64,000 nucleotides of DNA from JAPSGM01 sp963777045. GTDB lineage: Bacteria; Chloroflexota; Limnocylindria; QHBO01. Numbering within the stretch: the stretch's first letter is position 1; each line of letters begins with the position of its first letter. The DNA lies in NCBI GenBank assembly GCA_963777045.1, contig CAVZPD010000015.1, positions 124,001 to 188,000 on the forward strand, in the 5' to 3' direction. The translations under genes and the position numbers were made by a program. Below, piece after piece: positions 18,297 to 27,171 of this stretch. The notes beneath the pieces are model-generated. The model was given only the letters and a program-made list of their open reading frames with translations. It had not been told where the DNA came from and did not search any database.

Positions 18297-19052
18297 TCAG
18301 GTCGAACGCGGTCCCAGGGCGGCGCGGGCGACGTCCGGCACGTCCGTCACGAAGCCCCACAGTCCGTAGGCGGCCAGCTGCTGCATCCGCTCCGGATCGT
18401 TGACGACGTAGCAGCCGATGCGGCGGCCGTAGGCGAGCGCCTGCGCCAGGATGGGCGCGGGATCCAGGCCGAGATCGCCCTCCCAGGGGTTGACGCCGAT
18501 ATGGCCGTGCTCAACTGCCCAGCGCAGCGCCGGCTCGATCGGCTGCGTGGGCACCAGCAGGTAGCCGGTCGCGAGGTCCGGGTCGAGCTCATGCGCCTGG
18601 TCGATGGCAGCCTCGTCGAAGCTGATCACGCTCACCGCGCCGGCCCGACGCACCGGCGTGTCGTGCAGCGCCTCGACGGTGGCCTGGGCCGCCGCTCGGG
18701 CCTTGATCTCGACCACCAGGCCGATGCCGTCGGGCAGCCAATCCAGCACTTCCGGCAGGGTCGGGATGCGCATCCCGCTGCCGCGGAAGGGATTGCCGCC
18801 CTGCGCATCGGCGAAGCGGAATCCCGCGTCGTACGTGCGCAGCTCCTCCATGCTCCGACCCGCCACCGCGCCCGTGCCGTCGGTGGTGCGGTCGAGCGTG
18901 TCGTCGTGGATCACGGCCAGCTGGCCGTCGCTGGTCAGGTGGACGTCCAGCTCGATGGCGTCGGCACCGACCTCGACCGCCCGGCGGTACGCGTCCATGG
19001 TGTTCTCCGGCAGCTGGTTCGATGCGCCGCGGTGGGCAACCACGATCGTCAT
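18297..19052 (-). CDS. Glycerophosphodiester phosphodiesterase
   Basis: The 251-aa cytoplasmic enzyme hydrolyses glycerophosphodiesters to glycerol-3-phosphate and an alcohol. The GDPD catalytic set is present at the N-terminus: VAHRGAS (His 7), PENTMDAY with the metal-binding Glu, IELDVHLTSDGQLAVIHDD (metal Glu/Asp and general-acid His), and LVVEIKA later. It is translationally coupled to the upstream MFS gene through an ATGA overlap, so the two may handle a lipid head-group or related metabolite together. Confidence 0.9.
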   Translation of the reverse strand: MTIVVAHRGASNQLPENTMDAYRRAVEVGADAIELDVHLTSDGQLAVIHDDTLDRTTDGTGAVAGRSMEELRTYDAGFRFADAQGGNPFRGSGMRIPTLPEVLDWLPDGIGLVVEIKARAAAQATVEALHDTPVRRAGAVSVISFDEAAIDQAHELDPDLATGYLLVPTQPIEPALRWAVEHGHIGVNPWEGDLGLDPAPILAQALAYGRRIGCYVVNDPERMQQLAAYGLWGFVTDVPDVARAALGPRST

Positions 19053-20413
19053 GCTGGGCGCTCTCCCGGTGGGACGATGGCCGGCTCCAGGGGATGCTCG
19101 AGCTGGCCAGCGGTCGGTGCCGGCGGTCCACCCTCGGGCACGCCGCGGACGATGAGGAAGCCGATCACCATCAGCACCAGCAGCGAGGCGATGGCCACCT
19201 GGTACGCCCCCTTGCCGAGCGGGCCGAGCAGGAGCGACACGAGGCCGCCGTAGGCGAGCGGCCCGACCACGGCGCTCAGCTTGCCGACCAGCCCGTAGAG
19301 GCCGAAGAACTCGCCGACCTGGCCCGGTGGCGCCAGCCGCAGCATGTAGACGCGGTCGGAGGTCCAGACTCCGCCGAGCCCCGACCCGAGCAGGACGCCG
19401 CCGATCAGCAGGGTCGGGACGCTGAGCACGGAGCCGACGATCAGCAGCCCCACGCACCACGAAGCCAGCACGGTCAGGAGGGTGCGCTTCGGCCCCCAGG
19501 CCTCCACGGCGCGCCCCCACAGGAAGCTGGCGATGACGGCGACGACCGTGAGCAGCAGCAGAACCAGGTTCGCCTCGCCCTTGGTCATGCCGATCGCCTG
19601 CGTGGCGAAGACGGCCATGATCACGATGGCGGTGTTGATCGGATCGGTGTAGAAGAGGCGTCCCACCAGGAAGCGGGTGAGCCCCGGGATGCGCCGTGCG
19701 TGGGAGATGGTCGTCGCCACCTGGTTCCAGGATCGGGCGGCATCGGCCAGGCGGAACGCATGGCGCCCGGCCCCCGGTTCGCGGACGACGGTGAAGATCG
19801 GCACCGAGAAGAGGGCGAAGAGGGCGGCCACCATGAGGAAGGTGAGCGGGCTGGAGCCCGCGTCGAGGACCAGGATGAGGACCGCGATCAGGATGGTGCC
19901 GAGGTAGCCGACCGCCACGCCGATGCCCGACATGCGGCCCAACGCGTCCGGGCGCGCCACCTCGGGCAGGGTGGCGTCGTAGTAGATCAGTGCCGCCTGG
20001 TAGGAGAAGTTGGCGACGGTGAAGAGTCCCAGCCCGACCAGTGCGAGCAGCGGAAACTCACCGCCGGCGGACACGAGGCCGATCGCCGCGGTGGCGGCGA
20101 TGGCGATGGCGGTGAAGAAGAGCAGGTACGGAAGGCGCCGGCCGGTGCGGTCGCTCATCGCGCCCAGGACCGGTGAGACGGCCGCGTTGAGTCCCACGCT
20201 GACCGCGGTCGCGACGCCCAACCAGAGCTGGCCGGATCCCTCTCCCAGCCGGTCGACCGACCAGAGGCCGATGGCATACGAGACGACGCCGTAGCTGAAG
20301 ATCGTGTTCGCGAAGTCGTAGAGGCTCCAGGCCAGCCCCTCGCCCGCGTTGCCGGAGCGGGTGAGCGCCCCGAGCCCGCGCCACCAGGCGGCGGCGGGTG
20401 CCTGGGCGGTCAC
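19049..20413 (-). CDS. MFS transporter (UMF22/Atg22-like family)
   Basis: The 454-aa protein has twelve hydrophobic segments. The segment WSLYDFANTIFSYGVVSYAI (about 31-50) is the signature of the UMF/Atg22-like permeases, and SDRTGRRLPYL (about 89-99) is the MFS loop 2-3 motif. Members export amino acids in fungi, while bacterial substrates are unknown. GTG 20413 is chosen because the frame upstream is not protein-like and GAGG lies upstream. It is followed by a coupled GDPD gene and is divergent from the MMPL gene. Confidence 0.82.
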   Translation of the reverse strand: MTAQAPAAAWWRGLGALTRSGNAGEGLAWSLYDFANTIFSYGVVSYAIGLWSVDRLGEGSGQLWLGVATAVSVGLNAAVSPVLGAMSDRTGRRLPYLLFFTAIAIAATAAIGLVSAGGEFPLLALVGLGLFTVANFSYQAALIYYDATLPEVARPDALGRMSGIGVAVGYLGTILIAVLILVLDAGSSPLTFLMVAALFALFSVPIFTVVREPGAGRHAFRLADAARSWNQVATTISHARRIPGLTRFLVGRLFYTDPINTAIVIMAVFATQAIGMTKGEANLVLLLLTVVAVIASFLWGRAVEAWGPKRTLLTVLASWCVGLLIVGSVLSVPTLLIGGVLLGSGLGGVWTSDRVYMLRLAPPGQVGEFFGLYGLVGKLSAVVGPLAYGGLVSLLLGPLGKGAYQVAIASLLVLMVIGFLIVRGVPEGGPPAPTAGQLEHPLEPAIVPPGERPA

Positions 20414-20584
20414 GCGGCGCTGCCTCGCATCACGCCGCGATGATAGCGACGTCCGGCAGCCGCCGCGATCTCGGGTATGCTCGTGGCGCGGAAGCCGGGT
20501 CGCGGAATACGCGATCCAGGATCCGGTGCCGAACCTCCGCCGCGTGATCGGCCGTCGTTCATCCAGAGTGGAGCTCATACCCAC

Positions 20585-23128
20585 ATGCGCAAGCGCCTGC
20601 TGGCCATCGGGCTGGCGATCATCGGCCTCGGAATTCCCGTGCTCGCCGCCTGGTTCAGCCAGCGCGAGCCTTCATCGGCGCCCGCTGGGGAGATCACGCC
20701 GTCGAGTGATGAGGGACCCGGGCCGTCCCCTTCCGGAGGAGCGGGGCCGGAGGCGCCCGACCTCGATCACGTGCTCGAGCCACATCCGACCGGCATCTTC
20801 GCGGCCGTCGGGCGTTTCGACTACCGCTTCCGCCGCTGGCTGCCGATCATTGGCCTGGCCCTCGTGCTCGGCCTCAACGTCTGGGCCGGTGCGGCGGGCG
20901 GCAAGCTGATCCAGGGCGGGTGGGTGATTCCCGGATCCGAGGAGCAGCGGGCCGCCGAGCTGCTCGCCGACCGCTTCGGGCAGCAGGCCACCAGCGTGCT
21001 CGTGCTGTACCGTGCGCCGGACGGCGATGCCACCGATCCGGCCTTCCAGGCCGCCGTCAGCGATGCCGTGGCGCCGGTCGCGGACGACCCAGCGGTCGAT
21101 CGCATCAACACCTGGGCCGATACTCGCTCCGATCTCCTGCTCAGCACCGATGGCTCCATGACCATGGCGGTCGTCTTCCTGAACAAGGACGTGGAGGCCT
21201 CCGTCGAGGACGCGTCGCGCATCGCCGACGAGGTGGGTTCGGCGGATGGTGCCGAGCCGATCATCACCGGCATTCCCCAGCTCTACCACGAGTTCAACCA
21301 GCGCATCGAGCGCGACCTCGTGCGGGCGGAGATGGTGAGCCTGCCGATCGCCCTGCTGATCCTGCTGGCGGTCTTCGGCACGCTGGTGGCCGCCGGTCTG
21401 CCGCTCCTCATGGCGGCGCTGACCATGCCGAGCGCGTTCGCGGTGATCGGCCTGCTCGCCGGCGTCTTCGAGATGAGCATCTTCGTCAACAACCTGGCGA
21501 CCATGATCGGCCTGGCGCTGGCAATCGACTACTCGCTCTTCATGGTCAGTCGCTACCGGGAGGAGCTGCGCCACCACTCGGTCGAGATCGCCCTGGAGCG
21601 GATGATGGGCAGCGTGGGCAAGGCGGTCGCCGTCTCCGGGGTGGCCGTGGCCGTCGGCCTCTCCTCGCTGGTCGTCTTCGACGCTGCGGCCCTGCGCTCC
21701 ATGGGCATCGCCGGGATCGTGACCGTCCTCTCCACCCTCCTCTTCGGCCTCACGGTGCTGCCCGCCCTGCTCGCCCTGCTCGGCCGTCGCGTCAACCGGC
21801 TGCGCATCCCCCTGCCGCGTGCCATGCGCCTGGTGGAGGGTGACATCGACGCTGCCGATCGTCGCCAGGGCCGGGGGATCTGGGCGTGGATCGCCGCGCG
21901 CGTCATGCGCCGCCCCATGGTGATCGCCCTGCCGGTGCTCGTCCTCCTGCTCGCGCTCGGTTCGCCGTTCCTCTCCATCCAGCTGTCGACCGGGCAGAAC
22001 CTCGCCGACCTGCCGCCCACGCCGGCGCGGCTCGGCTTCGAGACCATGCTGGCGGAGTTCCCCGGCGGCGAGAACGACCCCATCACCGTCGCGGCCACCT
22101 GGGACGGTGCCAACCTTGAGGACGGCATTGCGCCGGATCGGCTCGAGGCGTTGGCGGCCTACGTCGCGCTGCTCGAGGCGGTTCCCGACGTGAGCGAGGT
22201 GGAGTCACTGCTGCAGGCGCCGCCCGGTATCGGCCAGGACCAGTACCGCCAGCTGCTGGCGCTGCCCCGCAGCCAATGGCCGGAGCAGGTGCGCAGCGGC
22301 CTGGAGCAGTGGCTGAGCGACTACGTGGCCGACGACACCACCAGGCTGCGGGTCTTCACTCCGCTCCTCCCCGATTCCGACGCGGGCCGCGGACTCGTCG
22401 AACGGGTCCGCGTGGTGCCGCCGCCGGACGGGGCGCAGGTGCTCACCGCCGGACTGCCGTCGCGATCAGCCGATTTCATGGCCAGCTTCTGGCAATCGGT
22501 GCCGATCGCGGTCCTCATCGTGGTGGTCGTCACCGGCGGCGTCCTGTTCCTCACCTTCGGGTCGCTCTTCCTGCCGGTCAAGGCGGTGCTGATGAGCCTG
22601 ATCAGCATCAGCGCCTCGTTCGGGGCGCTGGTCTGGATCTTCCAGCAGGGCCACCTCTCCGAGCAACTGGGCTTCGAGCCATCGGGGGCCCTGGGGGCGT
22701 GGCTGCCCGTGATCATGTTCGCGATCCTGTTCGGGCTCTCCATGGACTACGAGGTCCTGCTCCTCTCCCGGATCCGGGAGCGCTACATCGCCACCGGCGA
22801 CAACACGCGGGCCGTGGCGGAGGGGATCGGTCTGACGGGCGGGATCATCACCGGAGCGGCGCTGATCATGGTTGCCGTCTTCGCCGCATTCGCCCTCTCG
22901 TCCATCACCTTCATCAAGGCACTCGGGCTGACGATGGCGCTGGCCGTGCTGATCGATGCGACGGTCGTGCGCGGGATATTGGTCCCGGCCTTCATGCGCG
23001 TCATGGGCTGGGTGAACTGGTGGGCGCCGCGCTGGGTGCAGCGGGCGGTGGGGAGGCTGGGCCTGTACGAGGACGCCGGGGCGGTGCGGGGCTCGGCGCC
23101 GGGTTCGGAGGCGACACCCGCCGCCTGA
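20585..23128 (+). CDS. MMPL family RND transporter
   Basis: The 847-aa protein has the MmpL layout: a membrane helix at the extreme N-terminus (about 4-22), a disordered Pro/Ser/Glu stretch, then two repeats of one helix, an extracytoplasmic domain and five helices. The proton-relay Asp-Tyr pairs are conserved in both halves: GLALAIDYSLFMVSRYR and FGLSMDYEVLLLSRIR. MMPL proteins export lipids or hydrophobic compounds. The extra first helix and 60-residue linker are unusual and look appended. ATG 20585 is the first start after a TATGCT box at 20476. No accessory gene is adjacent. Confidence 0.88.
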   Translation: MRKRLLAIGLAIIGLGIPVLAAWFSQREPSSAPAGEITPSSDEGPGPSPSGGAGPEAPDLDHVLEPHPTGIFAAVGRFDYRFRRWLPIIGLALVLGLNVWAGAAGGKLIQGGWVIPGSEEQRAAELLADRFGQQATSVLVLYRAPDGDATDPAFQAAVSDAVAPVADDPAVDRINTWADTRSDLLLSTDGSMTMAVVFLNKDVEASVEDASRIADEVGSADGAEPIITGIPQLYHEFNQRIERDLVRAEMVSLPIALLILLAVFGTLVAAGLPLLMAALTMPSAFAVIGLLAGVFEMSIFVNNLATMIGLALAIDYSLFMVSRYREELRHHSVEIALERMMGSVGKAVAVSGVAVAVGLSSLVVFDAAALRSMGIAGIVTVLSTLLFGLTVLPALLALLGRRVNRLRIPLPRAMRLVEGDIDAADRRQGRGIWAWIAARVMRRPMVIALPVLVLLLALGSPFLSIQLSTGQNLADLPPTPARLGFETMLAEFPGGENDPITVAATWDGANLEDGIAPDRLEALAAYVALLEAVPDVSEVESLLQAPPGIGQDQYRQLLALPRSQWPEQVRSGLEQWLSDYVADDTTRLRVFTPLLPDSDAGRGLVERVRVVPPPDGAQVLTAGLPSRSADFMASFWQSVPIAVLIVVVVTGGVLFLTFGSLFLPVKAVLMSLISISASFGALVWIFQQGHLSEQLGFEPSGALGAWLPVIMFAILFGLSMDYEVLLLSRIRERYIATGDNTRAVAEGIGLTGGIITGAALIMVAVFAAFALSSITFIKALGLTMALAVLIDATVVRGILVPAFMRVMGWVNWWAPRWVQRAVGRLGLYEDAGAVRGSAPGSEATPAA

Positions 23129-23142
23129 GCATCGGGATCGGC

Positions 23143-23148
23143 TAGGCT
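23143..23148 (+). promoter_or_regulatory. -10 box (TAGGCT) for the 23157 gene pair
   Basis: TAGGCT ends 8 nt before the ATG at 23157, with no Shine-Dalgarno. Confidence 0.45.
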
Positions 23149-23156
23149 GCGTCTGG

Positions 23157-23450
23157 ATGGATCGCCGCAGGCAACGGCTCGACGAGATGACGCTGCGCTG
23201 GCGCGCCAGGCACGATGCGCAACGGGATGCCGCCGGCGCGGAACGCCCACCGGCCGATGCCGACCGCGAGCTGCTGGCGCGCGCGGCCTTTCCCTACCGC
23301 GAGCAGGCGCCGGCCGCCTACGCGGACCACCATGCCGATGACATGATCGGCTTCATCTACGACGAGTACGCGTACGACGATCCGGAGCTGGACGCCTGGC
23401 TGGTGGAGCTGGGAGCGATCCTGCGACGCCGGAGGGAGACGGGTGGCTGA
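23157..23450 (+). CDS. Unknown 97-aa protein coupled to a HELAH metalloprotease
   Basis: The first 45 residues are Arg/Ala-rich and likely helical. The second half is acidic (ADDMIGFIYDEYAYDDPELDAW) before a basic end. No family is recognised. It overlaps the next start by 8 nt, so the two are probably made in fixed ratio. An acidic partner of a basic zinc-peptidase-like protein could be an inhibitor or adaptor, but this is conjecture. Confidence 0.55.
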   Translation: MDRRRQRLDEMTLRWRARHDAQRDAAGAERPPADADRELLARAAFPYREQAPAAYADHHADDMIGFIYDEYAYDDPELDAWLVELGAILRRRRETGG

Positions 23451-24042
23451 GGTCCCGGCATGGGCGTCCGAGCTCGTGGCGCTGACCTGTGCCGAGACTG
23501 GCGTGGGTCCGCCGCGGGTCGCCTGGCGGCACCGCGAGCGCGTCGCCTCGTCGGGCGTCACGCGGCGCGGGACGGGCAGCATCTCAGTGGTCGCCGGCAC
23601 CGATGCCCTCGACCAGCGCATCACCCTGCTGCACGAGCTGGCGCACTGGCTGACGCTGCCAGCGGCTCGACCGCGGCGCGGCCGCGCGCCGCACCACGAC
23701 GCATCGTTCTACCGGGCCGCCTTCGCCCTCTACGCCCGTCACGGCGTGCCGGCCGCAGCCGCCCTGGAGGCGGAGGGCGCCCGCTACCCGAGCTCGCTGG
23801 GCCACGCCCGCAGGTTGGGCGTGCCCGGGGCGGAGGAGGCCTGGCGGGCGCATCGGGCGCGGCTGCGCGAACGGGCGCGCGATCGCTTGCCGTTGCGCGT
23901 CCTGGTTGCCGAGCATCGCGTGCGCCTGGTGCGCGACGGCCGATGGACACGCTGCTCGGCGTGTGGCGTGCGCGTCGTGGGGCCGGTGCTGCGCCGGCTG
24001 CGCCGGCGCGGCGGCAGGCACGTCCTGCTGTCGCGCGCCTAG
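23443..24042 (+). CDS. Predicted zinc metallopeptidase with HELAHW motif
   Basis: The 199-aa basic protein has LLHELAHWLT (about 64-73), an HExxH zinc site, followed about 20 residues later by PHHDASFYRAAF, whose His-His could give the third ligand as in SprT- or WLM-like peptidases. The C-terminal part holds RCSACGVRV, a single CxxC that may be half a zinc ribbon. It has no signal peptide, so a cytoplasmic role is likely. The stop overlaps the convergent LLM gene by 4 nt. Substrate unknown. Confidence 0.65.
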   Translation: MAEVPAWASELVALTCAETGVGPPRVAWRHRERVASSGVTRRGTGSISVVAGTDALDQRITLLHELAHWLTLPAARPRRGRAPHHDASFYRAAFALYARHGVPAAAALEAEGARYPSSLGHARRLGVPGAEEAWRAHRARLRERARDRLPLRVLVAEHRVRLVRDGRWTRCSACGVRVVGPVLRRLRRRGGRHVLLSRA

Positions 24043-24950
24043 GCTCGAGGCTCGTCGCGGGCGGAAGCGACGGCCCGGGCAAGGTGGCGGACCGCCTCCG
24101 GCGTGCCGGGCTCGAGGCTGGCGATCAGGTGCGCGGCGCCGGCGCGGCGGTAGGCACGAAGCTCCTGGGCGATCTGCTCCGGAGACCCGGTCAGGGTGCT
24201 CTCGTTGACCTCCAGCGGCTGGTCGGAGAGCTCCGGCAGGACCACCGTGATGCCAACCGTGACATCCAGGCTGGCCGGGTCGCGCCCCGCATCGGCCAGC
24301 GCGGTGCGCAGCCCCGCCATCCGCGGCTCGAGCTGCGAGGCCGGGCCGAGCCAGGCCGTGTTCCAGGCATCGGCATGCTCTGCAACCAGGCGCAGCATGC
24401 GGGGACGCTTGCCGGCAATCAGGATCGGCATGGTCGAGCCGTCCGAGCGCCGGTGGTGCGGGACCAGCTCCACGTCGCGCGCCGTGTGCCAGCGGCCCTC
24501 GAACGAGACGCGCCCGGTCCGGACCAGCGGCGCGAGGATCTGCAGCGCCTCCTCGAATCGGCCGACGCGGTGGTCGAACGGGAAGTCGAAGGCATCGAAC
24601 TCCGGCTCGTGCCAGCCGGCACCGATCCCCAGGATCAGGCGGCCGCCGCTCACCGCGTCCAGCGTGGTGGCCATCTTGGCCAGCAGCGCCGGGTTGCGGA
24701 ACGGCATCGCCAGCACCAGGACGCCCAGCTCCACCCGCCGCGTCACGCCGGCGAGCGCCGAGAGCACGGTCCAGGCTTCGTGGATGCCCTGCGTCGGTCC
24801 ATCGAAGCGGAAGAGCAGGTGGTCGTAGACCCAGATCGAATCGAGTCCCTCGGCCTCGGCCGCCTCGGCGACCTGGCGCAGGTGGTCCCAGCCGTAGACC
24901 GCCCGGCCGGGCCCATCCGGCCCGTGGGGAATGACGACGCCAACCTTCAT
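24039..24950 (-). CDS. LLM-class F420-dependent oxidoreductase
   Basis: The 303-aa TIM-barrel protein begins MKVGVVIPHG and has EAEGLDSIWVYDHLLFRF (about 34-51), LGVLVLAMPFRNPALLAKM and RLILGIGAGWHEPEFDAF (about 104-121), typical of F420-dependent LLM enzymes. IAGKRPRMLRLVAEHADAWN matches the family's second half. The substrate is unknown. It has a TACGCT box 6 nt before the ATG. It is convergent with the metalloprotease gene and divergent from the CoA-transferase gene. Confidence 0.85.
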   Translation of the reverse strand: MKVGVVIPHGPDGPGRAVYGWDHLRQVAEAAEAEGLDSIWVYDHLLFRFDGPTQGIHEAWTVLSALAGVTRRVELGVLVLAMPFRNPALLAKMATTLDAVSGGRLILGIGAGWHEPEFDAFDFPFDHRVGRFEEALQILAPLVRTGRVSFEGRWHTARDVELVPHHRRSDGSTMPILIAGKRPRMLRLVAEHADAWNTAWLGPASQLEPRMAGLRTALADAGRDPASLDVTVGITVVLPELSDQPLEVNESTLTGSPEQIAQELRAYRRAGAAHLIASLEPGTPEAVRHLARAVASARDEPRA

Positions 24951-24956
24951 GCGTGA

Positions 24957-24962
24957 AGCGTA
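24957..24962 (-). promoter_or_regulatory. -10 box (TACGCT) for the LLM gene
   Basis: On the minus strand TACGCT is 6 nt before the ATG at 24950, with no Shine-Dalgarno. Confidence 0.4.
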
Positions 24963-25013
24963 CGGGGTTGGGCCGCGCGGCGCGTCGACATCGGTCTAGC
25001 CTGTGCGCTGACC

Positions 25014-26207
25014 ATGGGTGAGCCGAGCCATCCTCTCGAGGGAATCCGCATCCTGGACTGCGCGCGCGTCTACGCCGGTCCCATCGCCACCATGCTGCTC
25101 GCGGACCTCGGCGCCGAGGTCTGGAAGCTGGAGCCACCGGGCGGCGACGAGACCCGCTACTGGGGCCCGCCCTACTGGGGCGAGCCGGCGGACGGCCTCT
25201 CCGCCTACTTCGGCGCCGTCAACCGCAACAAGCGCGCCATCGCCGTCGACCTCAAGACCGATGCCGGGCGCGAGCTGCTCGACCGCATGGCGGCCGAGTC
25301 CGACATCCTCTTCCACAACTTCCGGCCCTCGACGGCGGCGCGCCTGGGCCTCGACGCGGAGCGGCTGCGGCAGCGGCATCCGCACCTTGTCGTGGCGCAC
25401 GTGGGCGGCTTCCCCGGACGCGGTCCCGAGGCAGAGCGCCCTGCCTACGACCTGGTGGCCCAGGCCTTCAGCGGCCTGATGGCGGTCACCGGCGAGCCGG
25501 ACGAGCCGCCGACCAAGGTCGGCGTCGCGCTGCTCGATCTCGCCGCGGGGCTGCAGGCCGCGGTGGGTGCGCTCGCCTCGCTGTTGGGTCGCGAACGGGG
25601 AAGGACGCCCAACCCGCCCGACGTCTCCGTCAGCCTGGTCGAGTCGGGGGTCACCGGGCTCACCAACGTGCTGGCCTACCTTCTCGCGTCGGGCGACGAG
25701 CCGCGTCGGTGGGGCAACGCCCACCCCGACATCGTGCCGTACCAGGTCTTCGAGGCCCGCGACGGCTACCTGGTCGTCGCCGTGGGCAACGATGCGCAGT
25801 TCGGCCGCCTGCTCGCTGAGCTGGGCCTCGATCCCGATCCGCGCTTCGCCACCAACCCGCTGCGCCTGGAGCACCGGGATGTCCTGATCCCGCTCCTCGC
25901 CGCGCGCATCCGGGAGCGGACGCGCGACGAGCTCGTTCGAGCCCTGGAGGAGGCCGACGTCCCCGCCGGCCCGGTCAACCAGGTCTCGGAAGCGCTGGCC
26001 GCCATGGAGCGCGTCCACGACGGGCCGTGGCTGCAGGAGGCGGGCGGCGTCAAGCTGGCGCCGAGCTCCATCCTCATGAACGGCGCCCATCCGCCACTCT
26101 ACGCCGCGCCACCGCGGCTGGGTCAGCACACCGATGAGATCCTGGAGGAGCTCGGCGTGCCGCACGAGGAGGTGGCGCGGCTGCGGGCCGAGGGCGTCGT
26201 GGCCTGA
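25014..26207 (+). CDS. CaiB/BaiF family (class III) CoA-transferase
   Basis: The 397-aa enzyme transfers CoA between carboxylic acids through an Asp-bound intermediate. The family start GIRILDCARVYAGPIATMLLADLGAEVWKLEPP (about 9-41) and RNKRAIAVDLKT are clear, and the catalytic Asp is in PAYDLVAQAFSG (about residue 144). VPAGPVNQVSEAL near the C-terminus is also typical. The donor and acceptor cannot be assigned. TAGCCT lies 11 nt before the start. Neighbouring LLM and deaminase genes do not form an operon with it. Confidence 0.88.
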   Translation: MGEPSHPLEGIRILDCARVYAGPIATMLLADLGAEVWKLEPPGGDETRYWGPPYWGEPADGLSAYFGAVNRNKRAIAVDLKTDAGRELLDRMAAESDILFHNFRPSTAARLGLDAERLRQRHPHLVVAHVGGFPGRGPEAERPAYDLVAQAFSGLMAVTGEPDEPPTKVGVALLDLAAGLQAAVGALASLLGRERGRTPNPPDVSVSLVESGVTGLTNVLAYLLASGDEPRRWGNAHPDIVPYQVFEARDGYLVVAVGNDAQFGRLLAELGLDPDPRFATNPLRLEHRDVLIPLLAARIRERTRDELVRALEEADVPAGPVNQVSEALAAMERVHDGPWLQEAGGVKLAPSSILMNGAHPPLYAAPPRLGQHTDEILEELGVPHEEVARLRAEGVVA

Positions 26208-26247
26208 GCCGTTTCCTCGCCGATACCGTCGGCTGGGGGAGAGCGGC

Positions 26248-27171
26248 CTACCTCCCCGCCAGTGCCTCGACCAGCGGTGCCATGCTCTCCGCAGCGTGGT
26301 GTGGGATGGCGTAGTGCGAGACGCCGAGCACGTCTCGCCGCCGTTCGAGCAGGTCCCGCAGCGAGCCGAGCGTCCCGTAGAGCAGGTAGGGTGAGCCGAC
26401 CGGCGCAACCATCGCGCGCTTCAGGGCCGAGCCCACGGAACCCGGCAGTGAATGGCCGCTGCCGACCATCCCGGCATCGGCGCAGTAGATGGAGAGCTCC
26501 AAAGCGTCGATGCGAGGGCCCGCCGCTTCCCGCAGGCCGGCCACCTTGCGGGCCAGGGCGCCCTCGGTCGCGTCGGTCACGCGCGGGACACCGCGCTTCG
26601 AGAACTGGGGAATCAGCCCCACGATGTCCGCCTCCTGCGCCGCGATGCGGAGCATGCGTGGACCGCCGGCGCCGATCTGCAGCGGGACGGGGTTCTGGAC
26701 CGGCTTGGGCGCAATCCTCGCGCGCTCCAGCGTGTAGTGGTCGCCGGCGTGCGTGACGGTCTCGCCGCGCAGCAGGCGCTTCACCAGCCCGAGCGACTCG
26801 ACCAGCCGGTCGATCCGGCGGCCGGGCGCAGCGTACGCGTACCCCAGCTGCCGGTAGTCGGATCGGCGCCAGCCCGCGCCCATGCCGAGCTCCAGCCGCC
26901 CGCCGGAGAGGAAGTCGAGTGTCGCCGCCTCGCGGGCCATCACCAGCGGATGCCGGAAGTCGTTGGCGAAGACGTAGGGGCCGATGCGCAGGCGCGTGGT
27001 GGCGGCGGCCGCGGCCGACAGGGCGGCGATGGGCGAGATCTGGCCGCTCAGGTGGTCCGGCACCAGCAGCGTGTCGTAGCCGAGCGCTTCGACCCGCCGC
27101 GCGAAGGCGAGCCAGGCCGCCCCGCTGGGAGCGTTGAAGGCGTACACGGCAAAGCGGAACGGCCTGGTCAC
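26248..27171 (-). CDS. LLM-class flavin/F420-dependent oxidoreductase coupled to cytosine deaminase
   Basis: The 307-aa protein has RFAVYAFNAPSG at the N-terminus, VEALGYDTLLVPDHLSGQISP (about 25-45), YVFANDFRHPLVMAREAA, and RLELGMGAGWRRSDY (about 91-105), the pattern of the TIGR03621-type F420 group. GTG 27171 is chosen because it overlaps the deaminase stop (GTGA) and the residues upstream are not conserved-looking. The coupling suggests work on a product of the deaminase. RutA, which opens the uracil ring, is also an LLM enzyme, but this protein is not obviously RutA. Confidence 0.82.
   Translation of the reverse strand: MTRPFRFAVYAFNAPSGAAWLAFARRVEALGYDTLLVPDHLSGQISPIAALSAAAAATTRLRIGPYVFANDFRHPLVMAREAATLDFLSGGRLELGMGAGWRRSDYRQLGYAYAAPGRRIDRLVESLGLVKRLLRGETVTHAGDHYTLERARIAPKPVQNPVPLQIGAGGPRMLRIAAQEADIVGLIPQFSKRGVPRVTDATEGALARKVAGLREAAGPRIDALELSIYCADAGMVGSGHSLPGSVGSALKRAMVAPVGSPYLLYGTLGSLRDLLERRRDVLGVSHYAIPHHAAESMAPLVEALAGR

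Noticed and set aside
26248..27171. Calling the coupled LLM gene rutA
   Set aside because: It lacks clear RutA-specific features and sits closer to F420-type LLM enzymes, and no other rut genes are present.
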